From contig PMOP01000215.1 of assembly GCA_003161495.1 (NCBI GenBank), positions 1 through 5,515 of the forward strand: 5,515 nt of DNA, in the 5' to 3' direction. The first letter of the stretch is position 1; each line of letters begins with the position of its first letter. The notes beneath the pieces were generated by a model. It made no database searches. It saw only the letters and a program-made list of their open reading frames with translations, and was not told the origin of the DNA. Positions 1-5,366 of this stretch are shown piece by piece. The stretch comes from Acidobacteriota bacterium (GTDB lineage: Bacteria > Acidobacteriota > Terriglobia > Acidiferrales > UBA7541). Both the position numbers and the translations under genes were made by a program.

Positions 1-40
1 AATGCAAACTACTGAGCGGCAGAGGCTTGCCCAAATGAAT

Positions 41-68
41 CTGGTACGGAATCAGACGGAAGTACCAG
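41..68. repeat. 7-bp inverted repeat, 14-nt spacer
   Basis: CTGGTAC (41-47) is followed 14 bases later by its exact reverse complement GTACCAG (62-68). The spacer does not extend the pairing. The repeat lies more than 200 bp beyond the stop codon of the LuxR-type gene. It could be an operator half-site pair for a gene outside the window or a weak hairpin. There is no T-run on either side, so it does not look like an intrinsic terminator. Chance occurrence is possible. Confidence 0.3.
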
Positions 69-276
69 GAACAATACCAACCCACGCATCTTTTTGAAAT
101 CCATCTGCGAAGACTGCAAGGTCGCACCGGCTTTCGGTTGTCACGCGAGAAAGAGGTGGGCTTCTAGACGTGCCTCGTGAGAAACGGAGCGTGTCAGAAA
201 AAGGGAAGAGGTCCGACGACATCTGAGACGCCGGCGACGCTGCAAGACAACAGCGATTCTTGCGGCCGATCGCTGG

Positions 277-939
277 CTACAGGGTAAGCTCCGGCACACG
301 GCACTGTTCCTGGACCGCAAGGCGGTTGCTGCCTGCTTTTTGCAGTATCCGGTGCACGTGGTTTTTCACAGTCTGCGCGGAAAGGTTCAGTTGCGCGGCA
401 ATTTCTTTGTTCGTCAGACCCTGGGCGATCATAGGAACGAGCTCTTGTTCGCGTCGAGTCAACGGCAGACTCGTGCGAAGGCGCAGCTTGGGCATCCCTC
501 TTGGCTGCTTGGCATAATACGCGAACAAACACAGGCACAAACGAGGTGGGCAGACCGCCTCGCCTTGCGCCGCCAAGCGCACGGCTGTAACTACATCCGC
601 CGAGTAGGCATCTTTCAGGACGTAACCGACCACGCCGGCGCGCACAGCGGCAAGAAACGCCTCCTCACTTTCCTCCATGCCAAAGACAACCACTTTCAAC
701 TGTGGCGACCTCCGGCGAATCCTTGGGACATCATTGAGGTCCGGCATCGCAAGTGCAGGCGGGTTCAGCAGCAGCACGTCAGGACGAGCGCTCGATATCT
801 CGTCGAACGCTTCCCGGCAAAGTCGTGCGGCTCCGACGACGGTGAGATCTTGTTCTTGTTCCACGATGCGGGCGAGCGTGTCGCGTAGCAGGCGATTCTC
901 AGAAACGATCAGGACTTTCACCCTCGCCGACACGCACAC
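277..939 (-). CDS. LuxR/NarL-family response regulator with degenerate receiver
   Basis: This is a DNA-binding transcription regulator of about 220 residues, the usual NarL/FixJ length. Residues 7-125 form a receiver-like domain (VKVLIVSENRLLRDTL at 7-22). Residues 160-212 form a LuxR helix-turn-helix (LTRREQELVPMIAQGLTNKE, then the recognition helix around TVKNHVHRIL). The receiver is degenerate: the acidic pair is S13/E14, the phospho-acceptor position in PDVLLLN is N59 rather than Asp, and the conserved Thr/Ser is G87. Only K109 is kept. Classical phosphorylation is therefore unlikely. The linker is Cys-rich (C130, C135, C137). A TAG sits directly upstream of the GTG at 939, so this is the longest possible start. 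The GTG at 933 is better spaced from AGGTAGG and is equally plausible. The gene is last in the leftward cluster, 89 bp after the O-antigen ligase gene, and probably has its own promoter. Its target is unknown; control of the neighbouring polysaccharide genes is inferred. Confidence 0.93.
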   Translation of the reverse strand: MCVSARVKVLIVSENRLLRDTLARIVEQEQDLTVVGAARLCREAFDEISSARPDVLLLNPPALAMPDLNDVPRIRRRSPQLKVVVFGMEESEEAFLAAVRAGVVGYVLKDAYSADVVTAVRLAAQGEAVCPPRLCLCLFAYYAKQPRGMPKLRLRTSLPLTRREQELVPMIAQGLTNKEIAAQLNLSAQTVKNHVHRILQKAGSNRLAVQEQCRVPELTL

Positions 940-943
940 CTAC

Positions 944-958
944 CTGAATAGAATTCAG
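944..958. repeat. 15-bp palindrome abutting the regulator start codon
   Basis: CTGAAT (944-949), AGA, ATTCAG (953-958) is a perfect 6-bp inverted repeat. It ends four bases before the GTG at 939 of the LuxR-type gene and lies in its predicted 5' leader. In DNA it could be an operator, for example for autoregulation. In RNA it could form a short hairpin whose 3' arm touches the AGG of the likely ribosome binding site. The sequence cannot tell these apart. Confidence 0.45.
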
Positions 959-989
959 TTGACCTAGGATCCAGCAGAGCGAGGTCGGC

Positions 990-1018
990 ATGTTATTGTC
1001 CGGTTATGCCACGGTCAA
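990..1018 (-). promoter_or_regulatory. candidate sigma70-type promoter for the LuxR-type gene
   Basis: Read leftwards, TTGACC (1018-1013, 5 of 6 matches to the -35 consensus) is followed after exactly 17 bases by TAACAT (995-990, 4 of 6 matches to the -10 consensus). The predicted start near 983 would give a leader of about 44 nt before the GTG at 939. The promoter lies just past the stop codon of the O-antigen ligase gene (1029-1031). The regulator could therefore be transcribed separately as well as by read-through from the upstream pair. Confidence 0.5.
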
Positions 1019-1028
1019 GCAGAATATC

Positions 1029-2279
1029 CTACGAGCGCAGCGAAACTTGTGGATAACTTTGGCGTGGCTCGGCGAAGTCACACGTAGCCATCGCAGCGAG
1101 GAGAAGAAACAGCAGGGCGTTCGCGGGGATGTGCAAGTTGAAATCGAACAGGCTGTGAAGCAAGAGTCCGGCGCAAGCCACGAGAGCGCCGGAATAGAAA
1201 GACCGACAGAGAGAATTTTTCGTCGCACGAAGATTCGACTGTCCGCGCCAAATTAAGAGTCCGACGAAACCAAGCATGCACGCACCGCCGGCCAAGCCGG
1301 TGTCAGCCAGCAATTCCAGGTAGTCATTGTGGGTGTGATCAACTATGAGACCATCATAATGACTTTCATAGCCGGGATAGACCGTCTGCAAAGTTCCAAG
1401 CCCGGTTCCGGTCCACGGATGATCGCGAACGATCCGCCAGGTGTCTCTGGACATTGACACACGCGGGTCGTGAGAAATGTCTCCAAGGGTCGAATGCGCA
1501 AACCGCTCCACAGTCCCACCTAATCCAAGCCACAGTGCGAAGAATCCCGCCAAAACGGCAAGCCCGATCGCCATCAATAGTTGCCTGCTTCGTTTTCTTT
1601 CGTTTCGCATCAAGAATGCCAACAACGCGAATTCAAACAAGAAGCATAGGATCCCAGCCCGCGAGGCGGAAAGAGCTAGCGCTCCGATGGGAAAGACGGT
1701 GAGCACGATTAACAAAGGCAGCTTGTCTTTCCGTACTGCGCCAGACAAAAGCATAGCCAGGCCGAGAGGACTGATTAGCTCCACAAACCCGGCAAAATGA
1801 TTGTGATTTACGTAAGGACCAAACGGCACAACCCCTTGGGGAAGCACTCGAAACCAGTAGAGTTTCCCGTTGAAGGTGAAATTCTGGACGATCGCGAGCA
1901 GTGAAACAACAAATCCGAGGCCCACGAGGAACCAAACGAACACCCTCCATTCTTCTAGGGTGTGAAATGATTCGAGGGTAAGGAAAAATAGCAGAATGTA
2001 GGCCCCCGCCTTGAGCAATTCAATCTTGGTCGCGTAAGGATTGAAAGAAAGTCCGGCCAGCCATTGCAGCAGTGCGAATCCCCCCAAACTTAACAAGGGC
2101 AAATAGAGCCAGTTCCACCGAATTTCGACTTGCCGCTCGCGAAGGGTCAGAACACCCCACAGGAAAAAGAGCGCAGCGGCCCCAATCTCCAGGATTGAGG
2201 CCGACCAGATCTCCACCGCGCCGTGTGCCAAAACGGCATAACCCACTAGAATGCAGATTCCCACCCGAATCGGAGTCAT
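1029..2279 (-). CDS. O-antigen ligase / Wzy-type polymerase family membrane protein
   Basis: This 416-residue polytopic inner-membrane protein has roughly 10-12 hydrophobic segments. They cluster at about 6-46, 56-104, 112-131, 160-254 and 328-400. Family landmarks are GPYVNHNHFAG (154-164), SASRAG (204-209, with the conserved Arg at 207), a hydrophilic loop at about 255-327 ending in HTHNDYLELLADTG (315-328), and LHSLFDFNLHIPAN (374-387). The loop His residues and the Arg match the pattern of WaaL/Wzy enzymes, which move undecaprenyl-linked glycans to lipid A-core or to a growing chain at the periplasmic face. Which of these reactions it performs, and on which polymer, cannot be read from sequence. 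The ATG overlaps the stop of the upstream TPR gene (ATGA, 2276-2279) and has no strong ribosome binding site of its own, which suggests translational coupling. The length is normal and no defect is seen. Confidence 0.93.
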   Translation of the reverse strand: MTPIRVGICILVGYAVLAHGAVEIWSASILEIGAAALFFLWGVLTLRERQVEIRWNWLYLPLLSLGGFALLQWLAGLSFNPYATKIELLKAGAYILLFFLTLESFHTLEEWRVFVWFLVGLGFVVSLLAIVQNFTFNGKLYWFRVLPQGVVPFGPYVNHNHFAGFVELISPLGLAMLLSGAVRKDKLPLLIVLTVFPIGALALSASRAGILCFLFEFALLAFLMRNERKRSRQLLMAIGLAVLAGFFALWLGLGGTVERFAHSTLGDISHDPRVSMSRDTWRIVRDHPWTGTGLGTLQTVYPGYESHYDGLIVDHTHNDYLELLADTGLAGGACMLGFVGLLIWRGQSNLRATKNSLCRSFYSGALVACAGLLLHSLFDFNLHIPANALLFLLLAAMATCDFAEPRQSYPQVSLRS

Positions 2280-3574
2280 CGCGGGCGTTCCGTTTTATCT
2301 TCGGGAATTGGAATCAGGGATACATCGTCTACCCAAACCGTCCCCCGGAGTTTGTTATCAAACTTCCAACTCGGGATCCGCCGAAGGGCGATTACTAACA
2401 GATGCGTCTCTGGACCCGTTACCAATTCCGCTTCGACCAGCGACCAGGGATGACTCCCGACTAAATCCGGAGTAAGAATCTGCGGCGCAGCAGGGCGGAA
2501 CGGATCATAAATTGCAAACCGGATGCCGCTATCCGTTGAAATATCCTCTAGACGCAAATACGCTCCGAAATGATAGCGATGGCGCGGTTCGACGGCGATG
2601 AACTGCTGCAAATTCTGAAAATCTAGATTTGCGCTGCCATCGAATTTGGCCCGGAGCGCGTGCCGCCCTCCATGCACCACAGCACTGTCGGAACTGAATG
2701 CAACGCCCGGGATGGAATCCTCCCGCCAGTCAAAAGCGCCGTTCAGCAAGTCGTGCTCAAATCCTCCATTGAAAACCTGCGAAGAATTGGCGCCTTCATC
2801 CTGTGGCCAATTCGTCGCCGCCAGTGCCTGCCGCCACACTCCTAGCGCATCATCCACGCGTCTCTGAAGGATCAATTCGTTTATGAGCGGCACGACCTGC
2901 GGCATGTTGATGGTTTCGTTCAGACCCGCCAATCGATTCCATACGGTGAGCGCGGCGTCCGTCTCCTGCCGGTTAAGGAAGTAGTCCAAAGCCGTCAGAT
3001 AGTACCCGCTGTGGTTGGGCAAAACTTCGGTCAGAATCCTGGGAAGATCGCCAGTGGCCTTGGAGGATTCCGATACGGCTTCGACGGTAAGATCGGGATC
3101 GGTCGCCAAGGCGCGGCGCATTTCTGCGAAAGCCTCGGAATAATCCTTTTGTCGAAGCAGGAAATTGCCGAGCCGCCACGCCACGTCAGAAGAACTGGGA
3201 TGCGCCAACTGCGCCCTGTCGAACGCCTCTCGAGCGTGCGCGGGATCGCCTACGGCCTCATACTCTTCCGCTAAATCCATCCAATTTCTATCAGATAGGG
3301 GATCGATTTGCGTGGCCCGCTGGAAGTAGACAACGGCGCGGCGAAGATCGCGATGTTCGAAGTTCCACTTCTCGTAGAAACCCAAGCGGTACCAATAGTC
3401 ATCGTCGGTCGGCTCCAATTGGGCGGCACGCAAAAGACGGTCTGCATCCCAGGTCGCGCCCTCGTGTGCGGCCAGCCATAGCTTGCCTTCTTCCATCGCC
3501 AGACTGCCGGCGATTAGAATAATCCCCGCAAAGAACGACCATCGTGCTCGCGCGCCATCGAGAGGAATTTTCAT
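2276..3574 (-). CDS. membrane-anchored TPR protein with C-terminal carbohydrate-binding-like domain
   Basis: This is a 432-residue protein. Basic residues near the N-terminus (R9, R11) precede a hydrophobic segment at about 12-26 (WSFFAGIILIAGSLA). This is best read as a signal anchor placing the rest in the periplasm. TPR-like helical repeats cover about 42-162 (repeats near 58-91, 95-128 and 129-162). Further helical hairpins at about 190-252 resemble degenerate TPRs. Residues 267-423 look like a jelly-roll carbohydrate-binding domain of the CBM4/9 type: it opens with VFNGGFEHDLLNGAFDW and closes with GTVWVDDVSL, both typical of that fold. The gene overlaps the O-antigen ligase gene by 4 bp, so a joint role is likely. 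The protein may hold or present the glycan, or set its length. That role is inference. The ATG at 3574 is the only start that includes the anchor; no clear Shine-Dalgarno precedes it. Confidence 0.9.
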   Translation of the reverse strand: MKIPLDGARARWSFFAGIILIAGSLAMEEGKLWLAAHEGATWDADRLLRAAQLEPTDDDYWYRLGFYEKWNFEHRDLRRAVVYFQRATQIDPLSDRNWMDLAEEYEAVGDPAHAREAFDRAQLAHPSSSDVAWRLGNFLLRQKDYSEAFAEMRRALATDPDLTVEAVSESSKATGDLPRILTEVLPNHSGYYLTALDYFLNRQETDAALTVWNRLAGLNETINMPQVVPLINELILQRRVDDALGVWRQALAATNWPQDEGANSSQVFNGGFEHDLLNGAFDWREDSIPGVAFSSDSAVVHGGRHALRAKFDGSANLDFQNLQQFIAVEPRHRYHFGAYLRLEDISTDSGIRFAIYDPFRPAAPQILTPDLVGSHPWSLVEAELVTGPETHLLVIALRRIPSWKFDNKLRGTVWVDDVSLIPIPEDKTERPR

Positions 3575-3597
3575 GTTGGATGAATCTGCTACGGGTA

Positions 3598-3627
3598 AGG
3601 TTCGCAGCGCATCGGCAAAACTGTCAA
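3598..3627 (-). promoter_or_regulatory. possible promoter for the TPR/O-antigen ligase pair
   Basis: Read leftwards there is a perfect -35 hexamer TTGACA (3627-3622). The best hexamer at the right distance is GAACCT (3603-3598, spacer 18), which is a poor -10. Transcription would start about 15-20 nt before the ATG at 3574. The weak -10 means that either an activator is needed or the match is accidental. The CTAGA repeats lie directly upstream of the -35, where an activator would bind. Confidence 0.3.
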
Positions 3628-3637
3628 GGGGGGAGTG

Positions 3638-3674
3638 AAACTAGAACGCTGTGGCGGAGGAAAACTAGACTAGA
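3638..3674. repeat. short direct repeats AAACTAGA / CTAGA
   Basis: AAACTAGA occurs at 3638-3645 and again at 3662-3669, offset by 24 bp. The second copy is followed immediately by another CTAGA (3670-3674). The group lies 11-47 bp upstream of the possible -35 of the leftward genes. CTAG is usually scarce in bacterial DNA, so three close copies are notable. They may be a regulator binding site, but no regulator can be named. Confidence 0.3.
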
Positions 3675-3723
3675 TGAGTGTTCGGGAGATGGAGGTGAGC
3701 AGAGAGGTTGGCGTCTGGAGCGG

Positions 3724-3736
3724 AGGCCTGCGGCCT
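3724..3736. repeat. 13-bp GC palindrome
   Basis: AGGCC (3724-3728), TGC, GGCCT (3732-3736) is a perfect 5-bp inverted repeat with a 3-nt spacer. It sits mid-way in the divergent intergenic region. It could be an operator or a small stem-loop. No T-run follows it on either strand, so it does not look like a terminator. Confidence 0.25.
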
Positions 3737-3818
3737 GGTTTGCGGATCGCGTTTAGGCCGGAGTGGAAACGACACCGTCAGCGAGAGATGTAGTTGTGAT
3801 TTAGCGGTGCCAAGTTTG

Positions 3819-3847
3819 TTGTGTCCAGCGCAAGAGGAGAGTAGGAT
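3819..3847 (+). promoter_or_regulatory. possible promoter for the PAL-like propeller gene
   Basis: TTGTGT (3819-3824, 3 of 6 matches) is followed after 17 bases by TAGGAT (3842-3847, 4 of 6 matches). Transcription from about 3854 would give a leader of about 63 nt that contains the hairpin over the ribosome binding site. The -35 is weak, so the call is tentative. Confidence 0.28.
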
Positions 3848-3890
3848 GTGCGAGCCAGAGATCTAAATAGGAATTTCCGTTTTAATGAAT

Positions 3891-3907
3891 CTCCTTTCTT
3901 GAAGGAG
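3891..3907 (+). promoter_or_regulatory. hairpin sequestering the Shine-Dalgarno of the propeller gene
   Basis: CTCCTT (3891-3896) is the exact complement of AAGGAG (3902-3907), with TCTTG between them. AAGGAG is a near-perfect Shine-Dalgarno ending nine bases before the ATG at 3917, and it fixes that start. In the mRNA the six paired bases would hide the whole ribosome binding site in a local stem-loop with a very short loop. This is the geometry of translational control by temperature, a protein or ligand, or coupling to transcription. Whether it is regulatory is inference; the pairing is seen directly. Confidence 0.5.
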
Positions 3908-3916
3908 CACAAAAAC

Positions 3917-5203
3917 ATGAGTTCAACATTGAAAGTGAGCAGGAGAGCATTGATGAAGTGTGGGCTGGCCTCGGCGACGCTCCCGGTGGTTTCGGAGCTG
4001 TTAGTTTCGTCTGAGCCCGCCCAGGCGCAAACGAATGCTGAAGCTTCATTTGCAGCCATCCCCGGACAGAAGGGCGTACAGGACGTCTTCGGGGCTTATG
4101 ACGTGGACCCGAATTGGCCGCAACCCTTGTCATCGTTGCCTGGAAACGAGCAGTGGAACTGGGGATCGGGAGAAGGTGTTTTCGCGGAGAACCCGGACCG
4201 CGTTTTCATCCTCCAGCGCGGCGAACTCCCAAACATCAAGCGCCCGAAGGAAATTGACTTGCCCCAATTGGGACCGAGCCTCGGGTTTCCCATTGGCCGT
4301 CTGCCCTGGCGCGACGCCACGTCGGCCAGTCCACCAGGACAGCTGGATGGTCCAAACCATGGAACGGAAAATGTAGACTGGCGGTGGCAGAATTGTATCG
4401 TCGGAGTGAACGCCAAAGGTGAGATCAAAGAGACCTGGCCGGAATGGGACAGCATGCTGCGCCGGCCTCATGCGATTTACATCAACCCTTACGACAAGGA
4501 TAAGTATGTGTGGCTGGTAGACGACTACCGGCACGCCATCTTTAAGTTCACGCACGATATGAAAAAATTGGTGCAGACGATCGGGACACCCAACCAGATG
4601 GGTGCCGACGCCACGCACTTCTCTCGACCCACCTACCTCGCCTGGCTTCCGGACAGCACGATGTTCGTTGCGGACGGGTACGTCGGCACGCGGGTCGCGA
4701 AGTTCGACAAGGACGGCAAGTTTATAAGTGACTGGGGTATGAAGGGAACTCCTCCCAATGAGACGCGTCCAGGCTATCTGAATGGCGTGCACGGAGTAGC
4801 CGTCGACGTTCCAAGCGGGCGAGTTTTCGTCAACGACCGGTACAACCACCGTGTTCAGGTATTCGACACCAACGGCAAATTCCTTAACATGTGGAAAGTG
4901 GGCGATCCGCCGTCCGACGTGCATTGCCTCCACCTGTCCGCTGCCGACCGGCACCTTTGGCTCTTCGATCGCGGGACAAACAAAATGATCAAGTACGACC
5001 TGGAAGGCAACTTCCTATACTCCTGGGGCACATTCGGTGACTTCCCGGGCGGCTTCTGGGGCGTGCATGGAATGCATGTGGACCAGGAGGGTAATCTGTA
5101 CGTTGCCGAGGTGGACAACGGGCGAGCGCAAAAATACGTACCCAGGAAGGGCGCGAACCCAGCAATGCTGATCGGACCAGGGGTCAAGCCCGTGTGGTCA
5201 TAA
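3917..5203 (+). CDS. Tat-exported NHL beta-propeller, peptidyl-alpha-hydroxyglycine alpha-amidating lyase (PAL)-like
   Basis: This is a 428-residue exported protein. The N-terminus carries a twin-arginine signal: SRRALMK at 8-14, a hydrophobic stretch to about 30, and cleavage probable after AQA (35-37). The rest folds as NHL-type blades. Clear ones lie at about 185-222, 239-273, 289-326, 337-371 and 380-407, with a further blade near 85-105. From memory of the human PAL domain, its active-site Arg533, Tyr654 and Arg706 and zinc ligands His585, His690 and His786 align with R101 (LQRG), Y255 (ADGY), R308 (NDRYN), H185, H292 and H384. PAL cleaves peptidyl-alpha-hydroxyglycine to an amidated peptide and glyoxylate. 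No partner monooxygenase is visible here, so the bacterial substrate is unknown. The ATG at 3917 was chosen over an upstream GTG at 3848 because it has AAGGAG nine bases ahead and starts the Tat signal properly. It could instead be a non-enzymatic NHL binding protein. Confidence 0.9.
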   Translation: MSSTLKVSRRALMKCGLASATLPVVSELLVSSEPAQAQTNAEASFAAIPGQKGVQDVFGAYDVDPNWPQPLSSLPGNEQWNWGSGEGVFAENPDRVFILQRGELPNIKRPKEIDLPQLGPSLGFPIGRLPWRDATSASPPGQLDGPNHGTENVDWRWQNCIVGVNAKGEIKETWPEWDSMLRRPHAIYINPYDKDKYVWLVDDYRHAIFKFTHDMKKLVQTIGTPNQMGADATHFSRPTYLAWLPDSTMFVADGYVGTRVAKFDKDGKFISDWGMKGTPPNETRPGYLNGVHGVAVDVPSGRVFVNDRYNHRVQVFDTNGKFLNMWKVGDPPSDVHCLHLSAADRHLWLFDRGTNKMIKYDLEGNFLYSWGTFGDFPGGFWGVHGMHVDQEGNLYVAEVDNGRAQKYVPRKGANPAMLIGPGVKPVWS

Positions 5204-5295
5204 GGCGCAATTGCCGAGATCAGTTCGGGACGGCTGGTTGGTACGGTTCCACCACGGACTGGTACGAATCGATTTAATCCAAGCCGCGTAGGTAC

Positions 5296-5324
5296 AGGGC
5301 CACCTCCAATCGGAGTGTGGCCTT
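5296..5324. terminator. strong hairpin between convergent reading frames, possible terminator
   Basis: GGCCACCTCC (5298-5307) pairs with GGAG (5312-5315) and GTGGCC (5317-5322) around the loop AATC, with a single bulged T at 5316. A G-T and an A-T pair extend the base to 5296 and 5324, giving 12 pairs. It starts 92 bases after the stop of the propeller gene. No T-run follows on either strand, so it is not a textbook intrinsic terminator. It could instead be a 3' mRNA-stabilising stem or a bidirectional, Rho-assisted end. Confidence 0.45.
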
Positions 5325-5366
5325 GGCGTCGCAACTCGGCATATCTTCATTATTGGTGATCCGAAT

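Larger units (their letters stand above)
3575..3916. other. divergent intergenic region
   Basis: This 342-bp region separates the leftward TPR/ligase genes from the rightward propeller gene. It holds one candidate promoter for each side, a triple CTAGA repeat, a short GC palindrome at 3724-3736, an AT-rich patch at about 3861-3890 containing the small palindrome GGAATTTCC, and a hairpin over the ribosome binding site of the rightward gene. A 70-codon reading frame crosses part of it on the + strand (3544-3756). It starts inside the TPR gene, is unusually rich in Arg and Trp, and has no protein-like pattern. No RNA gene was recognised. Confidence 0.7.

Noticed and set aside
229..275. possible terminator after the LuxR-type gene (GCGAT/ATCGC arms and CGCCGGCG)
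   Set aside because: The arms are only 4-5 bp with an 11-nt loop or none, and no T-run follows on the - strand, so a terminator cannot be supported.
340..888. 182-codon open frame on the + strand opposite the LuxR-type gene
   Set aside because: It is a shadow of the regulator gene; its composition is rich in Arg, Gln and His, and there is no domain or ribosome binding site.
3544..3756. 70-codon + strand frame in the divergent intergenic region
   Set aside because: It begins inside the TPR gene on the opposite strand, is rich in Arg and Trp, and lacks a start signal; no evidence of coding.
3848..3916. N-terminal extension of the propeller protein from a GTG at 3848
   Set aside because: It would place 23 charged residues ahead of the Tat signal and has no ribosome binding site, whereas the ATG at 3917 has AAGGAG nine bases upstream.
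3778..4059. 93-codon - strand frame over the propeller leader and signal peptide
   Set aside because: About half of it is antisense to the propeller coding region and the rest runs through its leader; no ribosome binding site or family resemblance was seen.
4130..4954. 274-codon open frame on the - strand opposite the propeller gene
   Set aside because: It lies wholly antisense to a gene with clear Tat signal, blades and ribosome binding site. Its translation has no recognisable pattern and is explained by the codon bias of the true gene.
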